From an uncultured Flavobacteriaceae bacterium (GTDB lineage Bacteria > Bacteroidota > Bacteroidia > Flavobacteriales > Flavobacteriaceae): DNA of 64,000 nt. The notes beneath the pieces are model-generated. The model was not told the DNA's origin and ran no database searches. It saw nothing but the letters and a program-made list of their open reading frames with translations. Made by a program: the position numbers and the translations under genes. The first letter of the stretch is position 1. Each line of letters begins with the position of its first letter. This document shows positions 9,362-17,784 of the stretch, piece after piece. The stretch spans positions 1 through 64,000 of the forward strand of contig CANMXP010000006.1 of assembly GCA_947501845.1 (NCBI GenBank), given 5' to 3'.

Positions 9362-9967
9362 ATGGGAGGGAAACCTTTTCCTAAATCGATAGGAATAAAT
9401 GAGGGGAGAATTGAAGGACTTAAAAGCCCTGTTCACTTTGATGATTATATTTTAATAAGAGACATAAAGAACATTGAATCCCCTAAAGGATATAATCATA
9501 GATTATTTGGAAATCAATATTATATTGGTTTTAGAATTGGTTATGAACTTGGCCAAAAATTAAGAGGTTCATTAAAAAATGACACTAATAGTCAAATGCT
9601 CTTAGGCAAAAAAATAGAATGCCTTTCATTTCTATTAGAAGTACAGAAACCCACCTGTAGAGAAAATCTAACTCAACCATATATAAATAACATTAAGTAT
9701 TGGGACAAATCTCTTATTCCAGTCTCAATAGCAAAAGATATTCAAGTCCTATTAAGTGAAAATAAAACCCAAAGAGCTATAGATAAATTATTTTTGTTTT
9801 ATAAAAATAATTTTTATTTAAAATCTTTAAAAGAATTTTATCTCTTTGATCAAAGGTTAAAAGATTTACGAAAAGAAAAAAAGACAAATAAAAAATATGA
9901 TATAGCAAAAGAATTGGAAAAACTAAAAGTAGAATTGGAAAATTGGGTTAGTGTGTTCAAAAAATAA
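9362..9967 (+). CDS. hypothetical protein with EAD11-like C-terminal region
   Basis: A 201-residue basic, soluble protein. The N-terminal 115 residues are unrecognised (several Gly-rich turns, FGNQYYIGFRIGYELGQ). The C-terminal 80 residues (about 120-201) read as a helical bundle: a first helix with LLSENKTQRAIDKLF, a second with FDQRLKDLRKEKKTN and a third with KELEKLKVELENW. This is the pattern of effector-associated domain 11, one of the death-like adaptor domains described in prokaryotic conflict systems. The match is by eye only. The frame closes upstream at a TAA at 9347, so the ATG at 9362 is the first possible start. It is separated by 170 bases from the previous gene and converges on argS. 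Confidence 0.55.
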   Translation: MGGKPFPKSIGINEGRIEGLKSPVHFDDYILIRDIKNIESPKGYNHRLFGNQYYIGFRIGYELGQKLRGSLKNDTNSQMLLGKKIECLSFLLEVQKPTCRENLTQPYINNIKYWDKSLIPVSIAKDIQVLLSENKTQRAIDKLFLFYKNNFYLKSLKEFYLFDQRLKDLRKEKKTNKKYDIAKELEKLKVELENWVSVFKK

Positions 9968-9987
9968 ACAGGTTTAAAATTCACTAA

Positions 9988-11772
9988 TTACATCCTTTCA
10001 GGAACATGAATTCCTAATAATCCAAATGCATTTTTGATAGTATTTCCAACCGTATTTGAAAGTTGTACTCTGAATACTTTTTCATTATCACTATCTGCTC
10101 CAAAAATAGACACATTTTGAAAAAAGGAATTATACAACTTAACTAAATCATAGATATAGTTCGCTATTAATGCAGGACTATGTTGCGCTGCAGCATTTTG
10201 AATAACCTCTGGAAACAATTGGATTTGTTTTAGAAGTTCTTTCTCTTTTTCGTGAAGATTAATTCCACTTATATTTTGGTCATTGAGCGTAGTCGAAGTG
10301 GCCTTTCTTAAAATAGATTGAATCCTAGCATAAGTATATTGAATAAAAGGACCTGTATTCCCTTGAAAATCGATAGATTCTTTAGGATCAAACAAAATAC
10401 GTTTTTTAGGATCTACTTTTAAGACATAATATTTTAGAGCACCTAAACCAATGGTTTTATACAAAGCCTGTTTTTCGTCATCAGAATAGCCATCAAGCTT
10501 CCCTAATTCTTCCGAAATTTCACCAGCCGTTTTAGCCATATCATCAATTAAGTCGTCAGCATCAACCACAGTGCCTTCTCTACTTTTCATCTTTCCGCTT
10601 GGCAAGTCTACCATACCATAACTTAAATGGTATAAATTTTCAGCCCATTCAAAACCAAGTTTTTTTAGAATTAGAAACAGCACCTGAAAATGATAATCCT
10701 GCTCATTACCAACCGTATAAACCAAACCACCTACATCTGGATAATCTTTAATACGCTGTATCGCTGTACCTATATCTTGAGTCATATAAACTGCTGTCCC
10801 ATCTGCTCGTAATACAATTTTTTTATCTAACCCATCTTCAGTTAAATCACACCAAACAGAGCCATCCTCTTCCTTATGAAAAACGCCAGATCTTAAGCCT
10901 TCGGCTACAAACTCTTTCCCTAATAAGTAGGTATCGCTTTCATAATACAGTGTATCGAAATCTACTCCTAAGTTTTTATAAGTCATATTAAAACCATCAT
11001 ACACCCATCCATTCATTTTTTTCCAAAGGGCTACTGTTTCTTCATCTCCAGCTTCCCATTTTAAAAGCATATCCTGAGCTTCTAATAAAATAGGTGCCTT
11101 TTTCTTAGCTGCTTCTTCTGTTTCTCCAGAAGCCACCAAATCTTGTATTTCCTTTTTGTACTCCTGGTCAAACTTCACATAGTAATTACCTACTAACTTA
11201 TCTCCTTTTAAAGCTGTACTTTCTGGAGTTTCTTCATTTCCAAAACGTTTCCAAGCCAGCATGCTTTTACAAATGTGAATCCCTCTATCGTTTATAATCT
11301 GGGTTTTATATACTTTGGTTCCCGCTGCTTTTAAAATTTCGGCGACACTATAACCTAAAAGATTATTTCGCACATGTCCTAAATGCAAAGGTTTATTCGT
11401 GTTTGGTGAAGAATACTCAACCATAACTGCCTTTTTATCTGCTATAGGTGATACAAAACCATACGTTTCATCATTTTTTATATTATTGAAAAAATCGATG
11501 TAATATGAATCGCTTATTTCAACATTTAAAAACCCTTTCACCACATTAAAGGCCTTTACATCTGCCACTTGTTCCACTAAATAATGACCTATGGTCTCTC
11601 CTATCTGCACGGGGTTTCCCTTAACAAAACGTAACATTGGAAAAATAACAACAGTTATATCTCCAGCAAACTCTTTTCTGGTTGCTTGGAACTCTACTGT
11701 TTCCAATTCAACATTAAAACTGGATCTTACAGCTTGCTTTACTTGATTAGATAAAGTCTCTTGAAGGCTCAT
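9988..11772 (-). CDS. argS: arginyl-tRNA synthetase
   Basis: This 594-residue class I synthetase charges tRNA-Arg with arginine in the cytoplasm. The N-terminal Add-1-type region is followed by the HIGH-type motif as HLGH (in NTNKPLHLGH, about residues 122-131), the KMSKS-equivalent KMKSREG near 400 and the DALR anticodon-binding region at the end. Full family length. Between the catalytic and DALR parts, near residue 492, the segment TSTTLND is encoded by a dispersed repeat. It converges on the EAD11-like gene with a 20-base gap and has an apparent TATCTTTG promoter element 24 bases upstream. Confidence 0.97.
   Translation of the reverse strand: MSLQETLSNQVKQAVRSSFNVELETVEFQATRKEFAGDITVVIFPMLRFVKGNPVQIGETIGHYLVEQVADVKAFNVVKGFLNVEISDSYYIDFFNNIKNDETYGFVSPIADKKAVMVEYSSPNTNKPLHLGHVRNNLLGYSVAEILKAAGTKVYKTQIINDRGIHICKSMLAWKRFGNEETPESTALKGDKLVGNYYVKFDQEYKKEIQDLVASGETEEAAKKKAPILLEAQDMLLKWEAGDEETVALWKKMNGWVYDGFNMTYKNLGVDFDTLYYESDTYLLGKEFVAEGLRSGVFHKEEDGSVWCDLTEDGLDKKIVLRADGTAVYMTQDIGTAIQRIKDYPDVGGLVYTVGNEQDYHFQVLFLILKKLGFEWAENLYHLSYGMVDLPSGKMKSREGTVVDADDLIDDMAKTAGEISEELGKLDGYSDDEKQALYKTIGLGALKYYVLKVDPKKRILFDPKESIDFQGNTGPFIQYTYARIQSILRKATSTTLNDQNISGINLHEKEKELLKQIQLFPEVIQNAAAQHSPALIANYIYDLVKLYNSFFQNVSIFGADSDNEKVFRVQLSNTVGNTIKNAFGLLGIHVPERM
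10281..10301. repeat. dispersed repeat inside the argS coding region
   Basis: The word CATTGAGCGTAGTCGAAGTG, nearly identical to the copies at 3985 and 24849, lies within argS and keeps its frame. On the coding strand it encodes ATSTTLND in the stretch between the catalytic core and the anticodon-binding domain, presumably a tolerant loop. Repeat-encoded peptides inside an essential gene are uncommon. Confidence 0.75.
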
Positions 11773-11795
11773 TATATAGTGAATTTTTAGGTGAG

Positions 11796-11803
11796 CAAAG
11801 ATA
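11796..11803 (-). promoter_or_regulatory. putative -7 element of argS
   Basis: On the minus strand the string TATCTTTG matches the Bacteroidota -7 consensus TAnnTTTG and lies 24 bases before the argS ATG. No clear TTG-type -33 box is present at the expected distance. Confidence 0.45.
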
Positions 11804-11961
11804 AAACTTTTATTAAAGGATTACTTGTAAAATTAACCTTAATAAAACGGTCGATTCTTGTAATAAAAAACAAAACATAATTTGAAAGAAAATACAACAA
11901 ATATCTCATTAACAACATGTTATAAAAAAAGCCAAAAAAAATACTAAAAAAAATTGTGCCT

Positions 11962-12017
11962 TTCGTCGATAAAAGTGCTCTTTTTCTATGATTTTTACCG
12001 TTCGTCTATTCGTCGAT
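11962..12017. promoter_or_regulatory. TTCGTC(G/T)AT direct repeats upstream of the histidine kinase
   Basis: Three direct copies of a 9-base word lie at 11962-11970 (TTCGTCGAT), 12001-12009 (TTCGTCTAT) and 12009-12017 (TTCGTCGAT), the last two overlapping by one base. Their spacing and direct orientation resemble binding sites of LytTR/AlgR-type regulators, an inference only. They lie in the 478-base gap 11773-12250 between the divergent argS and kinase genes; apart from these and the argS -7 box I see nothing else in that AT-rich gap. Confidence 0.4.
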
Positions 12018-12250
12018 TTTTATGTTAAAATTCCTTTGTCCTTTTATCTAATTTATTGGCATTAAAACGCAGAAATTAGATTTTACTATTGCTTTTTCCA
12101 ACTTTTGTTTAGTAAAGCTATTAGTTAATCCATTTATTTGGAAATTTTTAACACTAACAAACAACATTACAACTCAATAAAGAGCTCTTATTTTCCCTCA
12201 ATTTAAGATACCTTTAATTATTGCTTGATTATAGTTGTAATTAATGTTAT

Positions 12251-14323
12251 ATGAGGAAAATAATTACTTATATTGTATTTTTATCTGCATTGATTGGGTA
12301 TTCTCAAACCAATGATGTGGATAGCCTCGCCCTAGAATTAGCTTATCAAAATCAAGATACTTTAAAAATAGAAACTTCTATAAAGCTTATTAAATCGCTT
12401 TATGATATAAACGATTACGATAGAGCTTTAAAATATATTATTGAAAGTGAAAAATTATCCAATAGTTTAAATTACAATAAAGGCATTGCAGAAATCACTT
12501 ATTACAAAGCATTAATCTATGCTGTAAAAAGTGATTATATAAACGCGGTTAGTGGCTACGAAAAATCTAAAGCTTTATTTAATCAATTAAAGGACACTCT
12601 TGGAATTGCCAAAGTAAACAACAGTATTGGTTTAATTGAAATTAAACGAGGAAACTACGCAAAAGGTTTACAATACTCACTTGCTGCTATTAAAGAATTA
12701 GAAAAAAGACATTTAGTACAAGATTTACGATTAGCATACAGCAATTTAGCAGATGCTTATTATAACATTAATGCTTATGATAAAGCGATAGAATTTTATT
12801 CAAAAGCTTTAGATGTACAGGAACAGTTAAACGATGTAAAAGGGACTAATCGATCCAACAGTCAATTAGCAGAGCTATATTCCTTTAAAAAAGAACACAG
12901 AAAAGCGATTGAACATTACGAAAAAGTTTTAGCCAACAAAACAACAAATAGAGATTCTGTACGCGGACGTATTTACCCTAAATTAGGTGGTGAATATTTA
13001 ATGTTTAACGATTATGATAATGCAGCCAAATATTTAGTAAAAGGATTAAGGCTTAATAGACGCAGTCGTTATAAAGAAGGTTTGTTAATTGCTTTAAATA
13101 ACATAGGAAATTTAAATTTACAACAAGGCAAATTAATCTTGGCCGAAAAACAATTACTTGAAGCTGGCAGTATTGCTAAAAGCCTAGACAATAAAGCGGA
13201 ATTACTTAAACATTACAAGTTAATGAAATCGTTGGATTCTACGAAAAAACGATTTGACAGAGCTTTTATGTGGCAACGCCAATATTACGACTTAAAAAAC
13301 AGGCTCAATAAAAATGAAGTAAAAATAGATTCTGATACTGAAGAACCTCTAGAATTGGAACTAGACCCAAATTTTGACAAACCAATTATAGACAAAGAAG
13401 CAAATACAGTAACGAAAACAAAGTCGACTGAAACCAAAAATGAGGATTATAGCAAATTCAAGCTTATTTTTTATGCTTTATTAGCGGCACTAGCTATTGT
13501 GTCTACTTTTTTAATCTTAATTTACTTAAAACGTAATAGTAATATAAAATATACGCAAGAACTAGAAGAAAAAAACATTAAAATTGAATTACAAAATGCT
13601 GCATTTCAAGAACAAACTAAACATCTTGAAAGTGTTAACAATGTAAAAGACAAATTGTTCTCTATTGTTTCTCACGATTTAAAGGACTCGCTTTCTTCTA
13701 TTAACGGTTTTATAGATTTGCTTAAAGATGGGTCTTTATCTAGAGAAGAGTTTGATAATTTAATTCCAGAATTGAGCGAAAATGCGAACAATGCATCCTT
13801 GTTATTGTTCAATTTATTAAACTGGTCTAAATCTCAAATGCAATCGTTAGAACCAAAGCCTAGCCTATTTGATATTCAAGAAGTTTTTGAAGATAAAGTT
13901 AAACTTGTTGAACAGCGTATGGAAAGTAAAGGTATTACCTTAGTTGATCATTCTTTACGTGATTTTGCTTATGCAGATAGAAGTATGTTTGAGATTGTTG
14001 TACAAAACCTACTTGCAAATGCTTTAAAATTCTGTAAAGAAGGGGATACCATTACTATTTCAAACCATATAAGCAATGGAAGCTGCATTGTAAGTATTGC
14101 TGATACGGGAGTTGGTATATCTAAACACAACCTGGAAAAACTATTCAAAAATAGTTCTTTTACAACTGTTGGTACCAGTAATGAAAAAGGCACTGGATTA
14201 GGACTCTCTATTTGCAAGGAGCTCATAGAGTTGAACAATGGTAAAATTTGGGTAGAAAGTACCCAAGGCGAAGGTAGTACATTCTATGTACAGCTACCTA
14301 AATCAAGACCTAATGGCGATTAA
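12251..14323 (+). CDS. TPR-containing sensor histidine kinase
   Basis: A 690-residue inner-membrane sensor kinase. A signal peptide (about 1-18) is followed by tetratricopeptide repeats in the periplasm (about 40-340, for example the A-Y-N-A-YDKAIEFYSKAL repeat), one membrane segment near 407-428, a short coiled coil, a dimerisation domain with the phospho-acceptor His in FSIVSHDLKDSLSSI, and a HATPase domain with an N box (QNLLANALKF), G1 (DTGVGIS) and G2 (GTGLGLSICKEL). No receiver or output domain is attached and no response regulator gene lies nearby, so it is an orphan kinase. Its stop codon overlaps the convergent ctlX stop by 4 bases. The signal is unknown; TPR sensors of this class usually detect envelope or peptide cues. 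Confidence 0.9.
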   Translation: MRKIITYIVFLSALIGYSQTNDVDSLALELAYQNQDTLKIETSIKLIKSLYDINDYDRALKYIIESEKLSNSLNYNKGIAEITYYKALIYAVKSDYINAVSGYEKSKALFNQLKDTLGIAKVNNSIGLIEIKRGNYAKGLQYSLAAIKELEKRHLVQDLRLAYSNLADAYYNINAYDKAIEFYSKALDVQEQLNDVKGTNRSNSQLAELYSFKKEHRKAIEHYEKVLANKTTNRDSVRGRIYPKLGGEYLMFNDYDNAAKYLVKGLRLNRRSRYKEGLLIALNNIGNLNLQQGKLILAEKQLLEAGSIAKSLDNKAELLKHYKLMKSLDSTKKRFDRAFMWQRQYYDLKNRLNKNEVKIDSDTEEPLELELDPNFDKPIIDKEANTVTKTKSTETKNEDYSKFKLIFYALLAALAIVSTFLILIYLKRNSNIKYTQELEEKNIKIELQNAAFQEQTKHLESVNNVKDKLFSIVSHDLKDSLSSINGFIDLLKDGSLSREEFDNLIPELSENANNASLLLFNLLNWSKSQMQSLEPKPSLFDIQEVFEDKVKLVEQRMESKGITLVDHSLRDFAYADRSMFEIVVQNLLANALKFCKEGDTITISNHISNGSCIVSIADTGVGISKHNLEKLFKNSSFTTVGTSNEKGTGLGLSICKELIELNNGKIWVESTQGEGSTFYVQLPKSRPNGD

Positions 14324-15255
14324 GCTCTAGATAAAAATACTTCTGCCATCATACAACGTGCACTGCCCCCACCACAAGCCTCAATGGTATTTAAAGAACT
14401 CGATACTATTTTTGTATGCTTCTCTAAACTTTTAATTTGATGTTCCGTCAAAGAATCGTAAGCAGCTTGGCTCATAATTAAATAACGTTCATCGTTAGCG
14501 CCTCTTACTTGCAACATATTACCAGCAAAATTATTTACCTGTTTTTCAGTAATATCAATAATCTCTTTGTTATTTTCCTTTAAATGATTGATCACATTTT
14601 TACGTTCTTTTTTATCATCAATACTACTTAAACAAATAACAGCAAAAGTCTCTCCCAAACACATCATAACATTGGTATGATAAATAGCTTTGCGTACGCC
14701 ATCTACAGTTTGATTGGAAATGAATATTACTGGCGTATATTCAAAATCTTCACAAAATTCAATAACTAAATCTTCATCGGCTCTTGGAGATAGTCCACAA
14801 TATACTTTTCTATTTTCACGATCTAGCAATAAGCTTCCCGTGCCTTCCAGAAATATATTTTCTTCCTCTGCACTAGTATAATCAACTACATTATTTATAA
14901 GAAATCCTTTTTCTTCCAAGGTTTCCAAAATATCCTCGCGGCGCTCTAAACGTCTGTTTTCCGCAAACATAGGGTATAAGCCCACATCACCATTCTCGTG
15001 AAAGGACACCCAATTATTTGGAAAAATAGAGTCTGGAGTATCTGCAGTATCCGTATCACTAACAACTATAACGTTAACGCCTATGGCTCTTAATTTTTCA
15101 ACATATGTGTCAAATTCCTGTTGTGCCTTAACATTAACAGCTTCTGGCAATAAATTATCAATCACTTTTTGATAGTAATTGTTTACCGCTGTTTGTTCAT
15201 TCATCCTAAAATTTATAGGACGAACCATTAAAATGGTATTTGTTGTTTGCTGCAT
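14320..15255 (-). CDS. ctlX: CtlX, amidinotransferase-superfamily hydrolase
   Basis: A 311-residue cytoplasmic enzyme of the guanidino-group-modifying (arginine deiminase/amidinotransferase) superfamily, matching the CtlX group associated with citrulline utilisation. Visible active-site elements are FPNNWVSFHENG near residues 78-89, an acidic FLEGTGSL segment near 134-141, His in IYHTNVMM near 191-198 and the nucleophilic Cys in EACGGGSARC near the C-terminus. The exact substrate is uncertain. A second enzyme of the same superfamily lies about 4.4 kb away at 19671. Start chosen at the ATG of MQQTTNTILMVRPINF; a TAATTTTG -7-like element precedes it. Confidence 0.9.
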   Translation of the reverse strand: MQQTTNTILMVRPINFRMNEQTAVNNYYQKVIDNLLPEAVNVKAQQEFDTYVEKLRAIGVNVIVVSDTDTADTPDSIFPNNWVSFHENGDVGLYPMFAENRRLERREDILETLEEKGFLINNVVDYTSAEEENIFLEGTGSLLLDRENRKVYCGLSPRADEDLVIEFCEDFEYTPVIFISNQTVDGVRKAIYHTNVMMCLGETFAVICLSSIDDKKERKNVINHLKENNKEIIDITEKQVNNFAGNMLQVRGANDERYLIMSQAAYDSLTEHQIKSLEKHTKIVSSSLNTIEACGGGSARCMMAEVFLSRA

Positions 15256-15275
15256 TTCTATTTCAATATAAAATG

Positions 15276-15283
15276 CAAAATTA
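15276..15283 (-). promoter_or_regulatory. putative -7 element of ctlX
   Basis: The minus strand reads TAATTTTG, an exact TAnnTTTG match, 21 bases before the ctlX start codon. A matching -33 box is not obvious. Confidence 0.45.
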
Positions 15284-15393
15284 TATTATTAAACTGTAAT
15301 TAACTTATATTTTAATAAAAAGAGATCTGAAAAGTAAAAACATAAGTCATATTGTGTACTTTGCCTATGTTAAGCTAGGGCTATCAAAATATT

Positions 15394-16260
15394 TTAATTT
15401 ATTGCTCTAAAATTAACTGCTCTTAGCCGATCTTTAACAACCTTTTTTATTTTAGGAAGTACCGTCTTCATAATATAAGGCGGATAGGCATCATTTCCAG
15501 CCTTTTTTATTTCTTCAAAAACATATTTCATATAAGTAGTATGCACTATAGTCCCTATATTAATTTTACTCATTCCCATACAAATTGATTTTTGAATATC
15601 TGCATCTGGAATTCCTGTCCCACCATGTAAAACTAAAGGCGCTGGAATAGCTTCTGAAATTTCTTGTAACCTATCAAAATGTATCTTAGGTTCGGTAGGT
15701 GTAAATCCATGGGCTGTGCCAATACCTATAGCGACTATATCTACACCAGTAGCTTCAAACAATTGTTTTACTTCACTTACATCTGCTAAAAAATCATTAT
15801 CTGATTTCACCACAACATCTCGTCCCATAATTTTTCCTATTTCTGCTTCAACAACAACATCTGCTGAAGCTGCGTAATTAACAACTTGCTGTGTCATTTT
15901 AATATTTTCTTCCAATGATACCTGCGAGCCATCAATCATAACTGAATCGTAACCAGAATCTATCGCCCTTTTACATAAGTTGACTGATGTACTATGATCT
16001 AGATGAAGAAAAATTTTGTTTTTAGATCTTTTTTTAAACCCATCAACCAATGACCTAAAAACTTCAGTGGTATTTAATTCTGCTACAGGAGGGTATGTCA
16101 TAACCATAACGTGGGTATCCATATCCTCTGAAGCTTCAACCACGGCTTTTAAATCATAATTATCATTAACATTAAAAGCTGGTAAGCAACGTTGTGTAGC
16201 CCTATAATCAATAAATAATTCCTTAAGACTTTTATAATCTTGATTATATATAGTCTTCAT
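15394..16260 (-). CDS. class II ketose-bisphosphate aldolase
   Basis: A 288-residue zinc-dependent class II aldolase of the fructose-/tagatose-bisphosphate family. Metal and substrate elements visible are LHLDHST followed by GYDSVMIDGS, VEAEIG, a GIGTAHG loop and LHGGTGIP, then KINIGT. It would split a phosphorylated ketose into dihydroxyacetone phosphate and an aldehyde. It is the last of three minus-strand genes with a kinase and an isomerase, which supports a catabolic role for an unidentified sugar. The frame stays open to an earlier ATG at 16284, which would overlap the isomerase by 17 bases and add 8 residues; I prefer 16260, 7 bases after the isomerase stop, because the conserved part begins there. 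Confidence 0.85.
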   Translation of the reverse strand: MKTIYNQDYKSLKELFIDYRATQRCLPAFNVNDNYDLKAVVEASEDMDTHVMVMTYPPVAELNTTEVFRSLVDGFKKRSKNKIFLHLDHSTSVNLCKRAIDSGYDSVMIDGSQVSLEENIKMTQQVVNYAASADVVVEAEIGKIMGRDVVVKSDNDFLADVSEVKQLFEATGVDIVAIGIGTAHGFTPTEPKIHFDRLQEISEAIPAPLVLHGGTGIPDADIQKSICMGMSKINIGTIVHTTYMKYVFEEIKKAGNDAYPPYIMKTVLPKIKKVVKDRLRAVNFRAIN

Positions 16261-16267
16261 GTTATTT

Positions 16268-17776
16268 TTAATTACTGTGTCCATATAAATGATCTTTACT
16301 AATTTCTATTTTAATATTTTTAATTCCTAACCAATGATTTAGTTCATTCAAGTCTTTTTGTAAATAGCCACGACCAATAATCCAATGATGATCCAAACCG
16401 TTATTTAAAACAGTACTTAAAATATCTTCAGCTGAATTTTTCTTTGGTTCAACTTCAGCATAGCTACCCCTAAAAGCCATTTCAGAAGGTCGAATGTCTC
16501 CTTCCCAAGTCAATACTCGTGAAGCATCAGGGTATTGGTATTTTGTAATTGTTACTGGACCTTTCTTATGTAAAAACTCCAATAACATCCCTATACTACT
16601 ATCTATATCAAAGTTCTCTAAAATACTATGGTTCCTTACTTCATATCCTGTAGCACTATTAATAAGTTTAGTAGGCGCGCCTCCACAATGCCAGAACCCG
16701 ATTCGATTATTATCTTTGTTAATTAATGACAGATCTACCAATGTAGGAATTGCTTTTTCAAAACTTATCTGATTCATTAAAATCATGGTCAACAATGCTC
16801 CCATGTCAGATTCATCAGCAACTGGTATTCCTAAATCTTGAACTAAAGCGCCTGCTCCATCTCCTGCAATACCATAATGGTCAAAAAGTTCTGGCCAATT
16901 TTTAAGTCCGATTCCTAAATATTCATTTAAGCGCGCATAATCTGCCATAGCTAATGATAAGCGAATAGATTTATCTATCTGTTGATGCGTCACATTATTA
17001 AACTTGCACAATGGATGATTAAGAAGTTCGCTCCTTATTTCTTGAATTGTTATGTCTGTAAATTTCTCCCCATGTTGCCAAATGGTATCAAAATCAATCC
17101 TATCTATTTTTATCCCAAACCTATTTAATAATGAGAGTTCGTTTAGCTCGCAATCATAAAAACCTGGAACTCTAAAACCTCCAACCATACCAACCGATTT
17201 TTGATTGATGGATGCTTTTACATAGGCCGATTTGGCAAACTTTAAAATATTACTATTAAACTCGTCATCTTCAGGCGATTCAAAAAGCCATGAAAATTTC
17301 ACACCACAAGAGTTGAAAATATTTAATAAAAAATTTTGTCCGCACAACCTATTATTTGATAACCTTCCTCCTGTTTCTTCACCATGAGACCAACTCAATA
17401 TGGGGATTCTATTCTGGTTTAGCCAACGTGCCAATGTCGCTGCTAAATCTCCAGCTATAAAAGAAGCTTGATAAATAATAATACCATCAACACTTTGCTC
17501 TTGCATCTCCTTAAGCCATGTGAAAATGGTTTCTTTTGTTTGAATAGGTTCTTTTGAAGCAATTAACTCAAATCGTTCTTTAGGAAGGGCTTTGGCCAAA
17601 CCTGATTTCGCTTTATTATAATTACTCAAAATTGATTGCCAATCAAAATGTTCTTCAAGCCCTATACCTACAAGGGCAATTTTTGCTTTAAAATTGGGCT
17701 TTTTAGGCGTGATAACTTTTTCGAATAAGTGACTTACTATACCATTTTTAACGGATAATTCTTTTACCAGATTCAT
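16268..17776 (-). CDS. L-fucose/L-arabinose isomerase-family protein
   Basis: A 502-residue protein of the fucose/arabinose isomerase fold, which interconverts aldoses and ketoses using a divalent metal. Supporting segments are GIIIYQASF and ILSWSHGEETGG in the N-terminal Rossmann-like domains, GMVGGFRVPGFYDC, LNEYLGIGLKNWPELFDHYG and VADESDMGALLTMIL in the middle (with candidate metal-binding acidic residues), and FWHCGGAPTKL near 360. It sits between the PfkB kinase (8 bases upstream) and the aldolase. The substrate is not evident; it is not a canonical AraA or FucI by overall pattern. Confidence 0.8.
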   Translation of the reverse strand: MNLVKELSVKNGIVSHLFEKVITPKKPNFKAKIALVGIGLEEHFDWQSILSNYNKAKSGLAKALPKERFELIASKEPIQTKETIFTWLKEMQEQSVDGIIIYQASFIAGDLAATLARWLNQNRIPILSWSHGEETGGRLSNNRLCGQNFLLNIFNSCGVKFSWLFESPEDDEFNSNILKFAKSAYVKASINQKSVGMVGGFRVPGFYDCELNELSLLNRFGIKIDRIDFDTIWQHGEKFTDITIQEIRSELLNHPLCKFNNVTHQQIDKSIRLSLAMADYARLNEYLGIGLKNWPELFDHYGIAGDGAGALVQDLGIPVADESDMGALLTMILMNQISFEKAIPTLVDLSLINKDNNRIGFWHCGGAPTKLINSATGYEVRNHSILENFDIDSSIGMLLEFLHKKGPVTITKYQYPDASRVLTWEGDIRPSEMAFRGSYAEVEPKKNSAEDILSTVLNNGLDHHWIIGRGYLQKDLNELNHWLGIKNIKIEISKDHLYGHSN

Positions 17777-17784
17777 AATATCTT

